Shown: in pieces, positions 13,470 through 16,197 of the stretch
Position numbering within the stretch: the stretch's first letter is position 1
How the letters are laid out: the number at the start of each line of letters is the position of its first letter
Assembly: GCA_002451235.1 (NCBI GenBank)
Contig: DKBN01000016.1
Location: 1 to 16,197 of the forward strand
Direction of reading: 5' to 3'
Origin: Patescibacteria group bacterium UBA6899
GTDB lineage: Bacteria > Patescibacteriota > Minisyncoccia > Phycocordibacterales > UBA6899
Length of the DNA: 16,197 nt
Notes under the pieces: generated by a model
What the model was told of the DNA's origin: nothing
Databases searched by the model: none
What the model saw: only the letters and a program-made list of their open reading frames with translations
Position numbers and translations under genes: made by a program

Positions 13470-13805
13470 ATGAACATGATCGGGAAGAAATTCCGTATTC
13501 CCCGAGCCGACCATACTACTCTAAAGGCCAAACGAAGGATCCCCGGCGAATTCCTGCGCGCTTCTATCGCTTCCAACACACTTCCCCACAACCGATTCGC
13601 GGTGGTGGTATCGAATCGTCTTGCAAAGACCGCGACACTGCGCCACTTGGTGAAGCGCTCCATCTACGATGCATGTGAGCCGTTCACCAAAAAGACACCG
13701 AACGGAAAGGATATCCATTGGGTCGTTTTAAAATCTATACAAAAGAACGATCTCCCACTACTCCGATTGGAAATACAACGACTCCTCCCCCGTGCGCTTG
13801 CATGA
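13470..13805 (+). CDS. rnpA: Ribonuclease P protein component
   Basis: A 111-residue basic protein that assists the catalytic RNA of RNase P in maturing tRNA 5' ends. Recognition rests on the position between rpmH and yidD, the size, and the fold pattern: NRFAVVVSNRLAK (about 48-60), a basic helix ending LVKRSIYDA, and the final strand HWVVLKSIQ with a C-terminal helix. The family's RNR-type helix motif, usually RNRxKR, reads RHLVKR here, so the Asn is His and the second Arg is Leu. The ATG at 13470 was chosen because upstream in-frame sequence overlaps rpmH in another frame; a second ATG at 13476 is equally possible. The stop overlaps the yidD start (ATGA), so translation is probably coupled. 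The RNA subunit gene was not found in the window. Confidence 0.85.
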   Translation: MNMIGKKFRIPRADHTTLKAKRRIPGEFLRASIASNTLPHNRFAVVVSNRLAKTATLRHLVKRSIYDACEPFTKKTPNGKDIHWVVLKSIQKNDLPLLRLEIQRLLPRALA

Positions 13806-14056
13806 AACAGGGACCGCTCGTAAGTCGCGCACTGATCGGCGCGATACATATGTACCAAAGATACCTCTCCCTCGACCAGGGGTGGTTGGGGACCATAATT
13901 CCCCACAGAGGGCGCACTTGCGCTTTCTACCCATCCTGCTCCGAATATGCCGCTATCGCGATAGAGAAATACGGGGCTTTCAGGGGCATCCCAAAAGCAC
14001 TCCGGCGCATCATTCGCTGCCACCCCTGGCAGCAGCCTCAGGTTGATTTTCCCTAA
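13802..14056 (+). CDS. yidD: Membrane protein insertion efficiency factor YidD
   Basis: An 84-residue protein with the YidD signature: RALIGAIHMYQRYLS near the N-terminus (about 9-23), then CAFYPSCSEYAAIAIEKYG with its paired cysteines and a C-terminal RIIRCHPW. YidD is a small membrane-associated protein thought to help the YidC/Sec insertion route. The tail after CHPW (QQPQVDFP) is shorter than the usual GGxDPVP-type ending. The start codon overlaps the rnpA stop as ATGA. The usual neighbour order rnpA-yidD-yidC is kept, with yidC starting 22 bases downstream. Confidence 0.95.
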   Translation: MKQGPLVSRALIGAIHMYQRYLSLDQGWLGTIIPHRGRTCAFYPSCSEYAAIAIEKYGAFRGIPKALRRIIRCHPWQQPQVDFP

Positions 14057-14078
14057 CAGTGTGGGTTAGGATGGGCGG

Positions 14079-14819
14079 ATGCATGCGCTTTGGAACTCTC
14101 TCGTATACCTCCCGCTCTATAATATCCTGATCGCGTTCATCGCACTCACACCAGGCCACAGTGTTGGACTCGCCATCATAGCGCTCACCATCATTGTGAA
14201 GACGCTTCTCTTCCCTATCACCAAAAAAGCGATGGTCGCGCAGCGGCAGATGCGCGTGCTCGAGCCGGAACTCAAAGCGATTCGCGAGAAACACGGAAAG
14301 GACCAACAAACAGTCGCAAAAAAGACAATGGAGCTCTACCAAGAAAAGAACGTCTCGCCGTTCTCTGGATGTCTTCCACTCCTGGTCCAGATCCCGATCA
14401 TCATTGGTTTGTATGGACTTTTCTTGCGCGGCCTGAACATCTCCCCCGATATGCTCTACTCGTTCGTGCCGCACCCAGACGCTCTGGATATGCATTTCCT
14501 ATCCATCAACCTTGCCGGGAAAAGCGTCGTCCTTGCCGCGCTCGCGGGCGCGACACAATACCTCCAAACGCGCTACATGCTCCCTAAGGGGACCAATCTC
14601 AAAAATCCTATTATGGCGCCGGATCCAACCAGATCCCCCTCCTTCCAAGAAGAGTTCGCGCGCAGCATGAACGCGCAGATGCTCTACGTTTTCCCGATCC
14701 TCATCGCCTCGGTGTCATATAGCACCTCGGCAGCGGTTGCGCTTTATTTCGTCGCGAGTAATATATTCGGGATCGGGCAGGAATTCATGATCAGGCGCGA
14801 GTTCCCTCCCAGTAAATGA
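14079..14819 (+). CDS. yidC: YidC/Oxa1-family membrane protein insertase
   Basis: A 246-residue, five-helix-type YidC that inserts proteins into the cytoplasmic membrane. Membrane segments are visible at about 10-25, 29-47 (GLAIIALTIIVKTLLFP), 105-120 (LLVQIPIIIGLYGLF), 148-160 and 205-235. Between the second and third lies the positively charged cytoplasmic hairpin with KAMVAQRQMRVLEPELKAIREKHGKD. The groove arginine conserved in this family corresponds here to Lys41 (IIVKTLLFP). There is no lipoprotein signal peptide and no large periplasmic domain, which fits the short Gram-positive-like form. The ATG at 14079 is preceded by AGGA seven bases away, a possible Shine-Dalgarno sequence. The same stretch could also be read as a weak TAGGAT -10 box. 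Confidence 0.95.
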   Translation: MHALWNSLVYLPLYNILIAFIALTPGHSVGLAIIALTIIVKTLLFPITKKAMVAQRQMRVLEPELKAIREKHGKDQQTVAKKTMELYQEKNVSPFSGCLPLLVQIPIIIGLYGLFLRGLNISPDMLYSFVPHPDALDMHFLSINLAGKSVVLAALAGATQYLQTRYMLPKGTNLKNPIMAPDPTRSPSFQEEFARSMNAQMLYVFPILIASVSYSTSAAVALYFVASNIFGIGQEFMIRREFPPSK

Positions 14820-14825
14820 AACACC

Positions 14826-15323
14826 ATGGACGATAAAAGCAAGAACATCCTCGAGATCCTTCGCGCTACCCTAGAGAAACTCGGCATCGCATACGAGGAT
14901 ATCCGAATCGACCAGGACGAAAAGACCCACTCGACACGGTTCATGATCCACACCCCGGACTCAGCGCTTCTGATCGGTGAGCGGGGCGCGCGGCTTCAAG
15001 CCCTGAATCATATCGTGAAGAAGATGATAGAGAAGAAGGGAGGAAACCCCGGCGGGGACGAGGGGAACGAAGGAAATTTCTTCATCGACGTCAACGACTA
15101 CCAGAAAAAGCGTATCGACGACCTGCGGTCGAAGGCGCATGTCTTAGCGGAACGCGCGCGCTACTTCAAAAGCTCCGTCGATATGGAACCGATGAGCTCA
15201 TACGAGCGCATGATCATCCATTCCGAGTTCGCTGAAATACCGGACATTCTGACCGAATCATCTGGTAGAGGAAAGGATCGTCATGTCACGCTCAAATACA
15301 CCGAATCGAAGACCGCCCCCTAA
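14826..15323 (+). CDS. jag: Jag/KhpB-type RNA-binding protein, KH plus R3H domains
   Basis: A 165-residue RNA-binding protein starting six bases after the yidC stop, the normal context of jag/khpB. Residues about 1-80 form a KH domain with the GxxG loop as GERG (about 52-55) in LLIGERGARLQALNHIVKKM. Residues about 95-160 form an R3H domain with the Arg and His in SYERMIIHSEF, spaced by three residues. The N-terminal Jag_N domain of longer homologues is absent. KhpB proteins bind RNA and, in Gram-positive bacteria, influence cell division and elongation; the role here is inferred. The stop codon lies in the loop of the terminator that ends the operon. Confidence 0.93.
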   Translation: MDDKSKNILEILRATLEKLGIAYEDIRIDQDEKTHSTRFMIHTPDSALLIGERGARLQALNHIVKKMIEKKGGNPGGDEGNEGNFFIDVNDYQKKRIDDLRSKAHVLAERARYFKSSVDMEPMSSYERMIIHSEFAEIPDILTESSGRGKDRHVTLKYTESKTAP

Positions 15324-15337
15324 TGGCGGTTTTCTTT
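15312..15337 (+). terminator. Rho-independent terminator of the rpmH-jag operon
   Basis: ACCGCC (15312-15317) pairs with GGCGGT (15325-15330) around a 7-base loop that contains the jag TAA stop. A T-rich tract (TTTCTTT) follows. On the minus strand the same hairpin lacks a T-run, so it is mainly a plus-strand terminator. It lies just before the convergent stop at 15336. Confidence 0.8.
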
Positions 15338-16197
15338 AGGGGTTGTTACACCACGGGGTCGGTCCCGATGGATCCCCCCTCCTGCCCATCGTTCCGTCTT
15401 TACACACATGCCAATGTGGGGTCACGGTCTTGTTTGGCGTGTCCGAATACCGCTCCTCAACGAACCAGAACCCATTAAGGTACCAGCGGCGATTCCCGCA
15501 GAATGTTCCTTGCGCTCCGCCAGAACACGCGAGAACGCCGCTTGGAGTTGGCGATCCGCCACTCTTATTAAGCCCATTCGTCTTGATGTAACTATCAAGT
15601 CCTGGGTCTCCGCCGAGCCGAAGATCCATCGTCGCGTTCCTGGGATAATGATCGGAACTCCCCCCGTAATAGGTGTGCCCACGCTCGGTTCCGCCAGTGA
15701 TCACGACCGTATGCCCCTGATTAGCAAGACCTTTCGCGAGTTGCACGGCGCTGCCATCAAGACTCGCGACAGAGGTGCAATTGGTCTCCAGAACGAGCGG
15801 ATCCATGCAGCCGCGCTTGTTGATATAGGCCTTCCCATCTCCTTTCGGCTCGGGAGAGGGGACGATACATCCGTTCTCATCATTTACGCTGCAGACCTGG
15901 TCGCGCATGGCCGCCTCGGTCGTATTCGGAATGGTCCCGGCTGTCTTGATGAGGAAGCACTTCTGCTGAACCCTATTGATGGTCGTGGTGAGGATCTGGT
16001 AATCTGGATTGCTCTCATACATGGCCATGAGCTGCCCGCATTTTCCACCCCCCTCATTCGGTGACCCAGCGCGCGCGAATTTCGTGTTTCCTGTACTGAT
16101 GACCTTGTATTGGAAATACCACCCCGGATCGGTCGGCATCGCCTGCGCGCCCGCAACTTGCTGAAGGGCCTGCGTACTCGCCGCCGGCGGGATGATG
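15336..16197 (-). CDS. Cys-rich secreted protein with M15-peptidase-like domain, N-terminus cut by window edge
   Basis: The frame is open from the right edge to the stop at 15336, so about 286 C-terminal residues are visible and the true start lies outside. An internal ATG at 16139 is not needed as the start. The C-terminal half carries a zinc-peptidase pattern: SDHYPRNATMDLRL (His at about 15649, Asp at about 15625) and PHWHVC (HxH at 15416-15408). This is the HxxxxxxxD plus HxH arrangement of M15-type D-Ala-D-Ala carboxypeptidases, so peptidoglycan cleavage or binding is plausible. Ten cysteines lie in the part from 16139 on, suggesting disulfides and export. Such a protein could also be a catalytically altered cell-surface relative. 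It is convergent to the rpmH-jag operon. Confidence 0.75.
   Translation of the reverse strand, partial: IIPPAASTQALQQVAGAQAMPTDPGWYFQYKVISTGNTKFARAGSPNEGGGKCGQLMAMYESNPDYQILTTTINRVQQKCFLIKTAGTIPNTTEAAMRDQVCSVNDENGCIVPSPEPKGDGKAYINKRGCMDPLVLETNCTSVASLDGSAVQLAKGLANQGHTVVITGGTERGHTYYGGSSDHYPRNATMDLRLGGDPGLDSYIKTNGLNKSGGSPTPSGVLACSGGAQGTFCGNRRWYLNGFWFVEERYSDTPNKTVTPHWHVCKDGTMGRRGDPSGPTPWCNNP

Noticed and set aside
1..16197. tRNA genes, rRNA genes, CRISPR arrays, transposases, phage genes
   Set aside because: I looked for cloverleaf-like segments, regularly spaced direct repeats and transposase or integrase motifs and found none that I could support.

Overview
This 16.2 kb window looks like the replication-origin neighbourhood of a bacterial chromosome, most probably from the Patescibacteria (Candidate Phyla Radiation). 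That placement is an inference. It rests on compact or trimmed versions of housekeeping proteins (a 176-residue YebC, a 165-residue Jag/KhpB, an 84-residue DciA-like protein), very few Shine-Dalgarno sequences, a solitary PilB-type ATPase, and secreted fibronectin-like and Cys-rich proteins next to housekeeping genes. No rRNA, tRNA, CRISPR array, transposase or phage gene was seen.

Layout. Positions 1-1422 (minus) hold the N-terminal 474 codons of a secreted protein with fibronectin-III-like repeats; it runs off the left edge. Divergent from it is a PilB/GspE ATPase (1520-3205). The 383-base gap 3206-3588 holds a perfect bidirectional terminator and a strong candidate for an unrecognised structured RNA gene on the minus strand. 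Next come ruvB, a shortened yebC and ruvC (3589-5748), then a very acidic small protein (5809-6087). Convergent to that is tyrS (minus, 6136-7575), divergent from a class A penicillin-binding protein (7659-10193).

The origin segment follows. A DciA-like gene, dnaN and dnaA lie on the minus strand (10190-13140), and rpmH-rnpA-yidD-yidC-jag lie on the plus strand (13313-15323), ending in a terminator. DnaA-box-like motifs occur on both sides of dnaA (11552-11787 and 13141-13312), and the dciA-dnaN part is visibly AT-rich. The right edge (15336-16197, minus) holds the C-terminal part of a Cys-rich secreted protein with an M15-peptidase-like metal site.

Working together: dnaA, dnaN and the DciA-like gene serve replication initiation. 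rpmH, rnpA, yidD, yidC and jag form the classical ribosome/RNA-processing/membrane-insertion cluster. ruvB and ruvC serve Holliday-junction processing, but ruvA is not in the window. The PBP and perhaps the M15-like protein act on peptidoglycan. A recurring theme is near-consensus -10 boxes placed so that the start codon falls at about +1 to +4, which suggests widespread leaderless transcription. The most interesting item for follow-up is the RNA gene at about 3208-3423 (minus), followed by the structural oddities in YebC and TyrS.
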